A stretch of 38,906 bases of DNA from Nitrosospira multiformis (GTDB lineage: Bacteria > Pseudomonadota > Gammaproteobacteria > Burkholderiales > Nitrosomonadaceae), in the NCBI RefSeq assembly GCF_003050865.1, contig NZ_QAOK01000028.1, positions 1-38,906 on the forward strand. Reading direction: 5' to 3'. How positions within the stretch are numbered: the stretch's first letter is position 1; every line of letters starts with the position of its first letter. Shown here piece after piece: positions 29,764-37,871 of this stretch. The position numbers were made by a program, and so were the translations under genes. The notes under the pieces are model-generated. The model was given only the letters and a program-made list of their open reading frames with translations, did not search any database and was not told the DNA's origin.

Positions 29764-30984
29764 ATGAAAATTCCCCTGCGATATCTCCCGGCGTTTTCCC
29801 CGACCAGGCTTGCGGTGGCGCTCGCGGCAGGCCTGCCGCTGGTCGCGGTCACCGCGGCGATCGCCAACAATACCCTGCAGCAGCCCAAGTTGCCTGAGTT
29901 GCTGTTGCCGCAACAGTCAACCCAGCTGCCCCAGCCACCCCAGCTATCCAGGACGGCAGGCTACATCGCGTCCCCCCAGGACAAGGTGCCGGCGCCACAA
30001 TCCGCTCCCGGGAACCTGCTTTCCGGCACGCCGCCACTGCCACCTGGCCCGCCTGCTTCCCCTATACCTCCCACACCCCCCACGTCCTCCACACCGCCAA
30101 TGCCGCCCATACCGGTTGCCTCGGTTCGGGATTTGCCAGACCCGCCAGAGGCAGCGTCTCCCCAGGCCCTGCATTTCAGCAATCCGGAGATCAGGCTGTC
30201 GCCGCAGGAGCGCGCAGTCCTGGCTTTGGCCAAAAAATGGAAGGCGGGGGCGTCGACCCAAGGGGTGAAGCCTGTGATCGGAGGGGACGGCACCATCCGC
30301 TTCCTCTATGGGGCCACGCAACCCAGCATCATCTGCGCCGTTTTGCAGGTATGTGACGTGGAGCTGCAGCCGGGCGAGCAGGTCAATTCCCTGCACCTGG
30401 GCGACACGGCCCGCTGGACGGTGGAACCAGCCGTCACAGGTTCCGGCAGGATGGAAGTGCAACACCTCATCATCAAGCCGATGGACACGGGCTTGGAAAC
30501 CTCCTTGATCGTGACCACCGACCGGCGCACCTATCACCTGAGATTGCGCTCGCACCGCAGCGAATTCATGCCGCGGGTGGCCTTCACCTACCCGGAAGAG
30601 GCCATGGCCAAGTGGGAGAAAATCAGGCGCCAGGAGCAGGCCGCCCACGACAACCAGATCATGCCGGGCACCGGCGAGTCTCTGGAAAACCAGGACTTCG
30701 ATTACACGATCGAAGGGGAGGCCGCGCGCTGGAAACCGCTGCGGGTTTATAACAACGGAGTGAAGACCATCATCCAGATGCCGGCAACGATGAGCCAGAC
30801 TGAGGCCCCGATCCTGCTCGTGGTGCGCAAGGATGGGGGCTTCTTCACGGATGAGGAGTCGGTGCAGGTCAACTACCGCCTGCGGAACGGCCGCTTCATC
30901 GTGGACGGCATCTTCGACAAGGCCATTCTCGTGGCAGGCGTGGGCTCCAGCCAGGACCGCGTCACCATCACACGGGGGAAGTGA
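29764..30984 (+). CDS. trbG: TrbG, VirB9-like protein with proline-rich insert
   Basis: I take the ATG at 29764 (406 aa), with AAGG 6 bases upstream. A signal peptide (about 1-35) precedes a long Pro/Gln-rich linker (about 45-130, e.g. PPLPPGPPASPIPPTPPTSS). The VirB9 domain (about 150-406) includes GTIRFLYGATQPSIICAVLQ, LHLGDTARWTVEPA and the C-terminal RFIVDGIFDKAILVAGVG. At 406 residues it is about 100 longer than RP4 TrbG, because of the linker. VirB9 proteins form the outer-membrane core ring. The linker could span the periplasm or peptidoglycan. Confidence 0.93.
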   Translation: MKIPLRYLPAFSPTRLAVALAAGLPLVAVTAAIANNTLQQPKLPELLLPQQSTQLPQPPQLSRTAGYIASPQDKVPAPQSAPGNLLSGTPPLPPGPPASPIPPTPPTSSTPPMPPIPVASVRDLPDPPEAASPQALHFSNPEIRLSPQERAVLALAKKWKAGASTQGVKPVIGGDGTIRFLYGATQPSIICAVLQVCDVELQPGEQVNSLHLGDTARWTVEPAVTGSGRMEVQHLIIKPMDTGLETSLIVTTDRRTYHLRLRSHRSEFMPRVAFTYPEEAMAKWEKIRRQEQAAHDNQIMPGTGESLENQDFDYTIEGEAARWKPLRVYNNGVKTIIQMPATMSQTEAPILLVVRKDGGFFTDEESVQVNYRLRNGRFIVDGIFDKAILVAGVGSSQDRVTITRGK

Positions 30985-30985
30985 T

Positions 30986-31501
30986 ATGCGCAGCTTGATT
31001 CCATTGCTTCTCTGCCTTGTTCTTGCCGGTTGCGCCAGCCTGCAGGAAACCCGGCAGCAAAACCGCAACAGTCTGGCCGATGACAGGATTGCACAGGACG
31101 CCACCAACCAGCTGGCACAGCTCTATCCGCCGGCGAAAACGCAATTCAACTTGGGTCTATCTGAGCCCCGGGAGTTCGGGAAACTGCTGGCCGCAAAATT
31201 GCGGACCAGGGGCTATGCGGTTTCGGAAACCGTGAAGACAAAAAGAGTTTTGTTTGCGGACACCTTCGCCGGATTCCAGCAGAAACCGGGCGTTCAATCG
31301 GATGAGCCCCAAGCCCGGGGCATGGAAACTCCCACGGCAGCAGGGCAGGGCACAGAGCTTTCCTATACCCTCGATACTCCGGAGCACGCCTCACTTTATG
31401 CCATCACGTTGAAGGTGGGTAACAGTTATCTCTCGCGCGCCTATCTTCCGGATGCCAAGGGTGTCGCCGCGGCGGGCGCCTGGACTTATAGGGGGCAATG
31501 A
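30986..31501 (+). CDS. trbH: TrbH, lipoprotein (VirB7-like role)
   Basis: 171 residues from the ATG right after the trbG stop (RP4 TrbH 160). Lipobox LVLAGC with lipidated Cys16. The mature domain (AQLYPPAKTQFNLGLSEPRE..., later LYAITLKVGNSYLSRAY) is typical of TrbH. Expected in the outer membrane with TrbG and TrbI. Confidence 0.9.
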   Translation: MRSLIPLLLCLVLAGCASLQETRQQNRNSLADDRIAQDATNQLAQLYPPAKTQFNLGLSEPREFGKLLAAKLRTRGYAVSETVKTKRVLFADTFAGFQQKPGVQSDEPQARGMETPTAAGQGTELSYTLDTPEHASLYAITLKVGNSYLSRAYLPDAKGVAAAGAWTYRGQ

Positions 31502-31502
31502 T

Positions 31503-32834
31503 ATGAACGATCCCATGGCGCCTTCAGCTTCCCCGAACCGGTTGCAGACAAAATGGGGCGTGCGCCGCGCAAACGACCTGCCGCTCTATTTGCTTGGGGT
31601 GGCCGCCGCCATCTTCCTCATCGTCATTGGATTGGTTGCGATGGACCGGGCAAAGACCAAGCACAGAGAAGAAACTGCGAAGACTGCCGCAGGGAGCAAT
31701 GCAGCCATGTTCGCCAACGAGATCGCGGGCGAACACAAGGGCGGGATGATCCCGGCAGTCGAGCCGGTAATTCATGACAACAGCTATTCGGAGAATCCCA
31801 ATCTACCATCCGTGCCACCCATGCCTGCCAGTCTGCCTTCGGCAAGGCATCCTGCAACTGCTGAGACGCAGGAAATGCAGCGCATCCGGCAGCTTAAAGT
31901 GCAGCAGTTCGAGGAGGCCTTGAAGGCGAAAACCGGGGTGCAAATCGCAAGGCGTGCATCGCAGGACGCACCGAGGACGCAAGCTGTTCCGGTCTCGAAC
32001 ACCGATCCCACCGTCGTGTACAAGGAGCGCCTGGCAAGCCTCAAGGGGGCAGGGCTTATCGCGCATGAGGATTATGAGGATGCAGGACAAACACAGCAGG
32101 AGCGCTCGCCGCGCAACGATATCGGCGCATTCGACAACAGGGAAGGGAATGACCGGTGGAAACTTGATTCCAGACCCACGCCGCCGCGCTCGCCCTTTAC
32201 AGTGCTCACAACCTCCGTCATCCCGGCAACACTCATTACCGGCATCAATTCTTCCCTGCCGGGCAAGATCTTCGGACAGGTGAGCCAGGACGTGTTTGAT
32301 ACCGCCACCGGAAAATACCTCCTGATCCCGCAAGGCACCAAACTGGAAGGGGAATATTCGAGCGAAGTGGCGTACGGCCAGGCAAGTGTCCTGGTGGCGT
32401 GGCAGAGGCTGGTTTTTCCGGATGGGAAGACCATGGATATCGGAGCCATGCCCGGTTCCACCGGAGCAGGCTACGCGGGCTTCACCGACCAGGTGAACAA
32501 CCATTATGCGCGCCTGTTTGGCACGGCGATCCTGATGTCCGCCATCTCCGCGGGGGTTGCCTTGAGCCAGAGCAGGAACCAGATCGGGGGCACCTTCGGC
32601 GCGCCCACGACCAGCAGCGTGTTGAGCGCCACCCTGGGGCAGCAACTCGGGCGCGTGATCACACAGATGATCTCGAAGAACCTCAACATCTCGCCCACGC
32701 TTGAAATCCGCCCGGGCTACCGCTTCAACGTCACGGTGACGAAGGACATGGTCTTGGCTCGCCCGTACCAGGCTTTCGATTACAGGGGAGGAAGGCTGAA
32801 CGAAAATACGCCGAATGGAAATACGAATGGATAA
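31503..32834 (+). CDS. trbI: TrbI, VirB10-like channel protein
   Basis: 443 residues from the ATG 1 base after the trbH stop (RP4 TrbI 463). Cytoplasmic N-terminus, membrane segment 28-47, a Pro/Ala-rich periplasmic region, then the VirB10 domain from about 225 with VLTTSVIPATLITGINSSLP, YLLIPQGTKLEGEYSSEVAY and the C-terminal YRFNVTVTKDMVL. It bridges inner and outer membranes and senses ATP use by the channel. Confidence 0.95.
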   Translation: MNDPMAPSASPNRLQTKWGVRRANDLPLYLLGVAAAIFLIVIGLVAMDRAKTKHREETAKTAAGSNAAMFANEIAGEHKGGMIPAVEPVIHDNSYSENPNLPSVPPMPASLPSARHPATAETQEMQRIRQLKVQQFEEALKAKTGVQIARRASQDAPRTQAVPVSNTDPTVVYKERLASLKGAGLIAHEDYEDAGQTQQERSPRNDIGAFDNREGNDRWKLDSRPTPPRSPFTVLTTSVIPATLITGINSSLPGKIFGQVSQDVFDTATGKYLLIPQGTKLEGEYSSEVAYGQASVLVAWQRLVFPDGKTMDIGAMPGSTGAGYAGFTDQVNNHYARLFGTAILMSAISAGVALSQSRNQIGGTFGAPTTSSVLSATLGQQLGRVITQMISKNLNISPTLEIRPGYRFNVTVTKDMVLARPYQAFDYRGGRLNENTPNGNTNG

Positions 32835-33618
32835 AGGATTGAATAAAGGCGCACCCTACACAGCCCGGGCAATCGCTGCTGCCGCCATGATCGCAGGCCT
32901 GTCTGCTTGGCCGATCCAGGCAATTCAGGCCGGTGGAGTTCCCGTTTTTGATGCCGCGAACATGCAGCAGAACGTCATCTCGGCGATCGAGGGCGTGAAC
33001 CAGACCATGAAGATGGTCGAGCAGTACCAGCTGCAGCTTCTTCAATACGAGAACATGTTGCGCAATTCGGTGGCTCCCACCGCCTATGTCTGGAACCGGG
33101 CCCAGATGACCACCATGCGCCTGATGGGCGCAATGAACACCCTGCAGTACTACCGCAACCAGGCAGGCAGCCTCGATGGCTACCTGCTTCGCTACCAGAA
33201 CCCGTCCTACTACATGAATTCGCCCTGTTTCGGCCCCAATGGCTGTACAGTAGAAGAGCGTGCGAGCCTTGAAAATAACCGGCGCCTGAATGCCGATGGC
33301 GAGAAACTTGCAAATGATGCGATGCTTCGCAGCCTTGAGCTGCAGGAACTGGAATTGCAGGCGGATGCGGCAAGGCTCGAGCAATTGCAGCGCAATGCCG
33401 AGGATGCGCCAGGGCAGATGGCGGCAATCCAGGCAGCAAACCAGCTCGCGAGCAACCAGGCGAGCCAGCTCATGCAAATCCGGGCGCTCTTGATCGCACA
33501 GCAGAATGCCGAAGCAGCACGCCAGGCGAGGATTGCGGATATAGAGGCGCAGCAGGCGGCTGCGGCAGTACAGGCAAGGCGGGGTACCTTTCAAAAGAGT
33601 CCGCCACGTGAATGGTAA
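32827..33618 (+). CDS. trbJ: TrbJ, VirB5-like protein
   Basis: 263 residues from the ATG at 32827 (an ATG at 32815 adds four), overlapping trbI. Signal peptide to about residue 36 (MIAGLSAWPIQAIQAGG). The mature protein is mostly helical (NVISAIEGVNQTMKMVEQYQ; long Gln/Ala-rich coil 170-250), as in the minor pilus subunit VirB5. The last seven residues KSPPREW are identical to the end of TrbK encoded next. RP4 TrbJ is 258 residues. Confidence 0.92.
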   Translation: MDKGLNKGAPYTARAIAAAAMIAGLSAWPIQAIQAGGVPVFDAANMQQNVISAIEGVNQTMKMVEQYQLQLLQYENMLRNSVAPTAYVWNRAQMTTMRLMGAMNTLQYYRNQAGSLDGYLLRYQNPSYYMNSPCFGPNGCTVEERASLENNRRLNADGEKLANDAMLRSLELQELELQADAARLEQLQRNAEDAPGQMAAIQAANQLASNQASQLMQIRALLIAQQNAEAARQARIADIEAQQAAAAVQARRGTFQKSPPREW

Positions 33619-33627
33619 GGAGAGGAT

Positions 33628-33837
33628 ATGAAATTAAAAGCATTAAGCATCATTTTGATGAGTATTTTATTGTGGGCTTGTAATGGTGGTGAGCCACCGG
33701 AGAGCCCAAGAATCAAGAATCCTACTTGCGAGGATCTGGGAAAAATTACTGATGAAGCAGAGCATAAGGCCTTGCTCGCAAAATGCCCTGATTATCTTCC
33801 TGGGGGTACAAAAAAAAGCCCTCCACGTGAATGGTGA
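33628..33837 (+). CDS. trbK: TrbK, entry-exclusion lipoprotein
   Basis: 69 residues, the same length as RP4 TrbK. Lipobox LLWAC with Cys18. The short mature part has a Cys pair (CEDL...CPDY) and ends KSPPREW. GGAGAGG lies 5 bases before the ATG. TrbK in RP4 sits in the membrane and blocks uptake of the same plasmid by a cell that already has it. The codon mix is more AT-rich than in trbJ, hinting at faster evolution. Confidence 0.88.
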   Translation: MKLKALSIILMSILLWACNGGEPPESPRIKNPTCEDLGKITDEAEHKALLAKCPDYLPGGTKKSPPREW

Positions 33838-33842
33838 TCAAT

Positions 33843-35165
33843 ATGAGAACACCAAGTAGAGTAATTGGACTGCCTTTCTTGTTGTTCTTAGTGTTTACCC
33901 TATTCTCGATCCAAGCCCACGCGGAAATCGCAAATATAAGCGTGCTGGATAACATATTGGATCGCTATCATACGGCCGCATCAGCATGGCAAACGGTTAT
34001 TACGGAGCGTGCCAGCTGGCTGTTTTGGCTGTTGGTAACAATCAGCATGGTATGGACGTTCGGCCTGATGGCGCTGCGGCGGGCGGATATAGGCGAATTC
34101 TTCGCAGAGTTTCTCCGCTTCACGATCTTTACCGGCTTCTTCTGGTGGCTGCTCATCAATGGGCCTGCTTTTGCCAGCTCGATTATTGCCTCGCTTAAGC
34201 AGATCGGTTCCGAGGCCAGCGGACTACGCGGAATGGGGTCTCCGTCCAGCATTGTGGATATCGGTTTCGATATCTTTTATCGGGCGTTAGATCAATCTAC
34301 GCTTAGCTTACCTGTTGATAGCATGACCGGCATCATCATGGCGGCAATTATCCTCATCATCCTGGCGCTGATTAGCGTCAACATGGTGTTGCTTCTGGTA
34401 TCCGGCTGGATACTGGCCTACGCCGGTATTTTCTTCCTTGGCTTCGGTGGTTCGCGTTGGACTTCCGAGATTGCGATCAACTATTACCGCACGGTCCTGG
34501 GGGTTGCGATATCACTCTTTGCCATGGTGCTGCTGGTGGGCATCGGCAAGACCTTCCTGGATGATTATTACATTCAGATGAGTGGCGGTCTCAGTCTCAA
34601 GGAAATGAGTGTTCTGATGGTAATTTCCATCGTGCTGCTCGTGCTGGTCGACAAGATTCCACCCATGCTAAGCAGCATTGTGGGCGGTGGGGCAGGGGGG
34701 ATAGGTAACCTGGGTGCCGGCACAGCGATTGCCGCGGCCGCAACTGCAACAGGTGTTGCCACCGGCATGATGATGGCCTCCGCCGCCAATGCGGCAGGGG
34801 GAGCATCCGCAATCAAGGCTGCGTTCGACGCTGCTCACGCCAGCATGGAAGGCGGCATGGGAATGTTTGCCGAAACGCAACCCAGGCAGGATACGCCATT
34901 GGGCGGACTAGCCCAGGCCATGGGCACGCCATCGCGCTTTGTAGCTGAAATGGGCTCTCACCTCGCTCGAGGTGGGATGGAGGTGGTCAAGAGCGGCATT
35001 GCTTCGCAAGGCGGGCGTGTCGCCCAAACCCCCGGCGGAAAAGTTGCCTCAGCCATTCGTTCCAACATTCCTGAGCCCCAATTCAAGGGCAATGCGTTTG
35101 CCGGATCGACGGAGACGAAGCTGGATGCGGAAGCGGAAGCTGCTGCCTTCCGGGACAGCAAGTAA
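33843..35165 (+). CDS. trbL: TrbL, VirB6-like polytopic membrane protein
   Basis: 440 residues from the ATG at 33843 (an ATG at 33831 overlaps the trbK stop). Signal-like N-terminus (LPFLLFLVFTLFSIQAHAEI), then at least five membrane segments through about 290 (e.g. WLFWLLVTISMVWTFGLMAL; GIIMAAIILIILALISVNMV; MSVLMVISIVLLVLVDKIPP). A Gly/Ala-rich segment (GGGAGGIGNLGAGTAIAAAA) and a soluble C-terminal tail follow. It forms part of the inner-membrane channel path. Confidence 0.94.
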   Translation: MRTPSRVIGLPFLLFLVFTLFSIQAHAEIANISVLDNILDRYHTAASAWQTVITERASWLFWLLVTISMVWTFGLMALRRADIGEFFAEFLRFTIFTGFFWWLLINGPAFASSIIASLKQIGSEASGLRGMGSPSSIVDIGFDIFYRALDQSTLSLPVDSMTGIIMAAIILIILALISVNMVLLLVSGWILAYAGIFFLGFGGSRWTSEIAINYYRTVLGVAISLFAMVLLVGIGKTFLDDYYIQMSGGLSLKEMSVLMVISIVLLVLVDKIPPMLSSIVGGGAGGIGNLGAGTAIAAAATATGVATGMMMASAANAAGGASAIKAAFDAAHASMEGGMGMFAETQPRQDTPLGGLAQAMGTPSRFVAEMGSHLARGGMEVVKSGIASQGGRVAQTPGGKVASAIRSNIPEPQFKGNAFAGSTETKLDAEAEAAAFRDSK

Positions 35166-35182
35166 CAGGGCAGGGGAGTGTG

Positions 35183-35635
35183 ATGGATCTGCCTCCTGAT
35201 TTGCCGGAGCGCGTCGTCTGTTCGATCCAAGCTGCCGTGAAATACGAAGTCCCAGCAAACATCCTTCTCGCCGTGGCCGAGAAGGAGGGAGGCAAGCCGG
35301 GTCAATGGGTGCGAAACTCGAATGACACCTACGATATCGGCCCGATGCAGTTCAATACCGCGTATCTTTCCGACTTGGCCAAATATGGCATCAGGCCCGA
35401 GCATGTGGCGCAATCGGGATGTTACCCATACGCGCTCGCCGCCTGGCGTATCCACATGCACATCCGCAACGACCGGGGCGATCTGTGGACGAAAGTGGCC
35501 AACTACCACTCCTATACGCCGCACCTCAATGAGTCATACCGTGCAGACCTGATGCGAAGGGCGGCCAAGTGGGAAAAATGGCTCAATTCCCGCTTTGCTA
35601 CCAGGGAAGTAACCTTTCGGATTGACAAGCGGTAG
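35183..35635 (+). CDS. trbN: TrbN, lytic transglycosylase
   Basis: 150 residues (RP4 TrbN 211). AGGGGAG lies 4-5 bases before the ATG. SLT-like catalytic region ANILLAVAEKEGGKPGQWVR with candidate Glu33/Glu35, then DIGPMQFNTAYL (the GPMQ.N motif), and ANYHSYTPHLNESYRADLM near the end. It cuts peptidoglycan to make room for the channel. No signal peptide is visible, and the ~60 missing residues relative to RP4 may be N-terminal. trbM, which precedes trbN in RP4, is absent. Confidence 0.9.
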   Translation: MDLPPDLPERVVCSIQAAVKYEVPANILLAVAEKEGGKPGQWVRNSNDTYDIGPMQFNTAYLSDLAKYGIRPEHVAQSGCYPYALAAWRIHMHIRNDRGDLWTKVANYHSYTPHLNESYRADLMRRAAKWEKWLNSRFATREVTFRIDKR

Positions 35636-35647
35636 CAATGTGGATGA

Positions 35648-35661
35648 TCGGCTAAAGCCGA
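35648..35661. repeat. TCGGCT-aa-AGCCGA hairpin, dispersed copy 2
   Basis: 12 bases after the trbN stop; shares GA(T/C)CGGCTAAAGCCG with 5773-5787. May end the trb transcript, though there is no T-run. Confidence 0.5.
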
Positions 35662-35686
35662 GCGTCCGGCAGCACTAGCTTGGCCC

Positions 35687-35850
35687 ATGGACAACCCTGC
35701 TGGAAAACCTGATGGACGGATAAGGCTACGTCCACGAAGTTTCCCACAGGGATTGCCCACTGGCTTCCCGGACTTTCATCCACATAAAATACAACCTTCC
35801 TGACGCGGCCTTCGGCCTTGCCCAAGCTATTTTGATTTTTTCTTTAAAAT
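35687..35850 (-). repeat. Long inverted repeat, right arm
   Basis: Reverse complement of 18795-18951: exact blocks at 35800-35822 (23 bp), 35740-35760 (21 bp), 35701-35717 (17 bp) and 35687-35699 (13 bp). It lies just past the end of the trb operon. Confidence 0.85.
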
Positions 35851-36081
35851 CTTGTCGGCCGGCCAAAATGAGACTTGACCCCAAGTAGACGCTGAAGCCG
35901 CAGAGTGTAGCGCTATCAAGGATGAGCGCACATTGGTTCTTCTCTTCAGCTTATCTACGCGCTCCGGCTACCCCAGCTGCCCCTTGAATGAGAGGAGTAT
36001 TGCTCTGCTATATTTGAGAATAAGGAATTTAACAATCCTTGTATCCGTAGACATTTTTCCATTGGGGTAAGCGAGAACCAA
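35851..36081. other. Intergenic boundary between backbone and cargo
   Basis: No gene. Begins CGGCCGGCCAAAATGAGACT, then TGACCCC, which resembles repeats inside some IS21-type element ends, but too short to assign. Confidence 0.3.
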
Positions 36082-36459
36082 ATGACGAATAAAACTGATG
36101 CAGAGCAAATCCTGAAGTTACTTGACGACAAGGTGACGCCTCTTGACACATTATTTGCGAGTCTCGGCGAATCTCTATCAGGACATGAAGGATTTGGTAC
36201 CAACACGATTGCAAAAGGTCGTGCTGCTTTTAAGAATGCAAGAGTCTGGTTAAGCAAAGAGCTTTGTCCAAAAATTAATGAGCCAGAAATTCGTATTCTC
36301 GTAACGAGCCAGCAGAGCAGCGACATGGTTGCGGCAGTCAGTGTAATTGCCGCGCTACTGGAATCATCACCTTCGGGATTTGCACTCAACGGAACTTTGG
36401 TCGCAGTCATTATTGTTCGTATGGGCATTCGCAACCTTTGTCCAGACTTGCCACCATGA
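36082..36459 (+). CDS. Small hypothetical protein with hydrophobic C-terminal region
   Basis: 125 residues, no signal peptide. The N-terminal ~70 residues are soluble and helical (ILKLLDDKVTPLDTLFASLG). Residues ~82-115 are largely hydrophobic (MVAAVSVIAALLESSPSGFA, LVAVIIVRMGI), like a membrane hairpin or buried core. Its TGA overlaps the ATG of the HEXXH peptidase gene by 3 bases, so the two are co-translated. I do not recognise a family. The pairing suggests it is a partner, substrate or effector of the protease; that is inference. Confidence 0.65.
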   Translation: MTNKTDAEQILKLLDDKVTPLDTLFASLGESLSGHEGFGTNTIAKGRAAFKNARVWLSKELCPKINEPEIRILVTSQQSSDMVAAVSVIAALLESSPSGFALNGTLVAVIIVRMGIRNLCPDLPP

Positions 36460-37700
36460 ATCGCGCGCAAGAAATCAAGGCCGCTTGGGCCAGGATTGCA
36501 CCATTCTATGATCCGATCGCGGGCGATGAGGATGCACATCAGGTGTTGCGTAATCCTACCGAGCATGCGGGGGAGATTTCCCAAGCTCTAGAGCACATTC
36601 GCCTTATTGATCGTTCCACGCACGGCGCAGTAAGTAGATTAAATTACCAATTTTGCTTTGAGCCATGCATATGGCAACGCGGGGGCGAAGCTATACTCCA
36701 AGCTCGCGCGTTGCAGCAAATTGCAACTTGGTGTGAAACTCAACCTCAAGCCGATTCCATGCTTCGTGATGTAGTAGTACGCCACACCTTTGATCCTAGG
36801 CACAGTTTTGCGCCACCTCAGCATGTTCCTTCTGAGGGGTTCCATTTTCTTGTTATACGATTTGCATATCAGGAGCTTCTAATGCTGTCAACGAGAGCAT
36901 TGGTGGAACTGCTCACAGGTCGGCTTGATGGCAATGCTTGGGAATTACTCGCAACAGCAGATAATACTGGCCAGTTGCGGGGCGAAGCGCCTCGGCTACT
37001 CCGCCAGCTGTTGGGCCGTATGTTAACTAGTGAGGCCTTCCATCCGCTCATTTCGAAAGAAAATCCATTACGGCAGTTATGTCAACGAAGCAAATGGTTT
37101 GATAAAGCTACAGAATCTTATGGAGGTGGAATAACTTCTTTTGAAGTGGCGCTCAGTTATTCAGGCCAGGACTTTGCAATAGCTCATGAACTGGGGCACT
37201 GTCTTGCAACTCAGAGCTTTGAGTCAAGGTTCGACGAGGAATGTGCTGCTGACCTAGCGGGCTTTGGGTTATATGCGCTCAGCTGGGGATGGCGTGACGA
37301 GATTCTCGAAGAATGCCCGCTAGGCCAAGCTTCGCGTATATCGCTTGGACCTACTTGGTTTTTCTATACCGCCAAATTGCTATATACCGTTAGGACATTG
37401 CTATCGCGTCGATGGTATCGTCTAGGATTGAACCCCTGGTCTATTGGATTACTAGACGACGATATGGACGAGCTATCGTTTATTGTCGCTCGTTGGGAAA
37501 GCAGCAAGGCAGCTGTGCAGCATTACTTGGCTGAGGTACAGAGAAGAGGCGCCGTTAATAATCCTGGCGATTATTTTGTCGTACGTAATCTCGTACGATT
37601 AATGGATGCTTTTCTTTATGCCCTCGAAGGCTGGATTGAAGATATCCCTGAGGAAGATATCCTCTTCGTAGAGAAGTTGGTGAGGGACAATTCTTATTGA
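36456..37700 (+). CDS. HEXXH zinc metallopeptidase-like protein, 414 aa
   Basis: The ATG at 36456 overlaps the previous stop. Residues 240-272 read FAIAHELGHCLATQSFESRF, then DEECAADLAGFGLYAL. His244 and His248 would bind zinc, Glu245 is the catalytic base, and Glu261/Glu262 or Asp266 in the EECAAD box would be the third ligand, as in gluzincin peptidases including ImmA/IrrE-like proteins. The ~230-residue N-terminal part and ~140-residue C-terminal part match nothing I know. No signal peptide, so cytoplasmic. It lies in the cargo region beyond the trb operon and before a lipase gene. Confidence 0.72.
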   Translation: MNRAQEIKAAWARIAPFYDPIAGDEDAHQVLRNPTEHAGEISQALEHIRLIDRSTHGAVSRLNYQFCFEPCIWQRGGEAILQARALQQIATWCETQPQADSMLRDVVVRHTFDPRHSFAPPQHVPSEGFHFLVIRFAYQELLMLSTRALVELLTGRLDGNAWELLATADNTGQLRGEAPRLLRQLLGRMLTSEAFHPLISKENPLRQLCQRSKWFDKATESYGGGITSFEVALSYSGQDFAIAHELGHCLATQSFESRFDEECAADLAGFGLYALSWGWRDEILEECPLGQASRISLGPTWFFYTAKLLYTVRTLLSRRWYRLGLNPWSIGLLDDDMDELSFIVARWESSKAAVQHYLAEVQRRGAVNNPGDYFVVRNLVRLMDAFLYALEGWIEDIPEEDILFVEKLVRDNSY

Positions 37701-37755
37701 AGGCCTAGAGATCATAGGTTGGTGTTTTTACCAAGCATTGGCTAAGGATAACTCG

Positions 37756-37833
37756 ATGAAGAGTGAGTTCGGTGGCGAAACAGGCGCTATATCTGCCAGT
37801 GTTTCTGGGCTATACATATTTGCAAATATGTGA
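37756..37833 (+). CDS. Possible 25-aa leader peptide
   Basis: AAGGA lies 7 bases before an ATG; reads MKSEFGGETGAISASVSGLY and five more residues, ending inside the palindrome at 37814-37831. Too short to be sure; could be an upstream leader for the lipase gene. Confidence 0.25.
   Translation: MKSEFGGETGAISASVSGLYIFANM
37814..37831. promoter_or_regulatory. 18-bp perfect palindrome upstream of the lipase
   Basis: ACATATTTGCAAATATGT, 40 bases before the lipase ATG. Candidate operator for a dimeric regulator. Confidence 0.5.
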
Positions 37834-37871
37834 GCTAAAACAAGGCGTCATAACATCGTCAAAGGAGGAAC

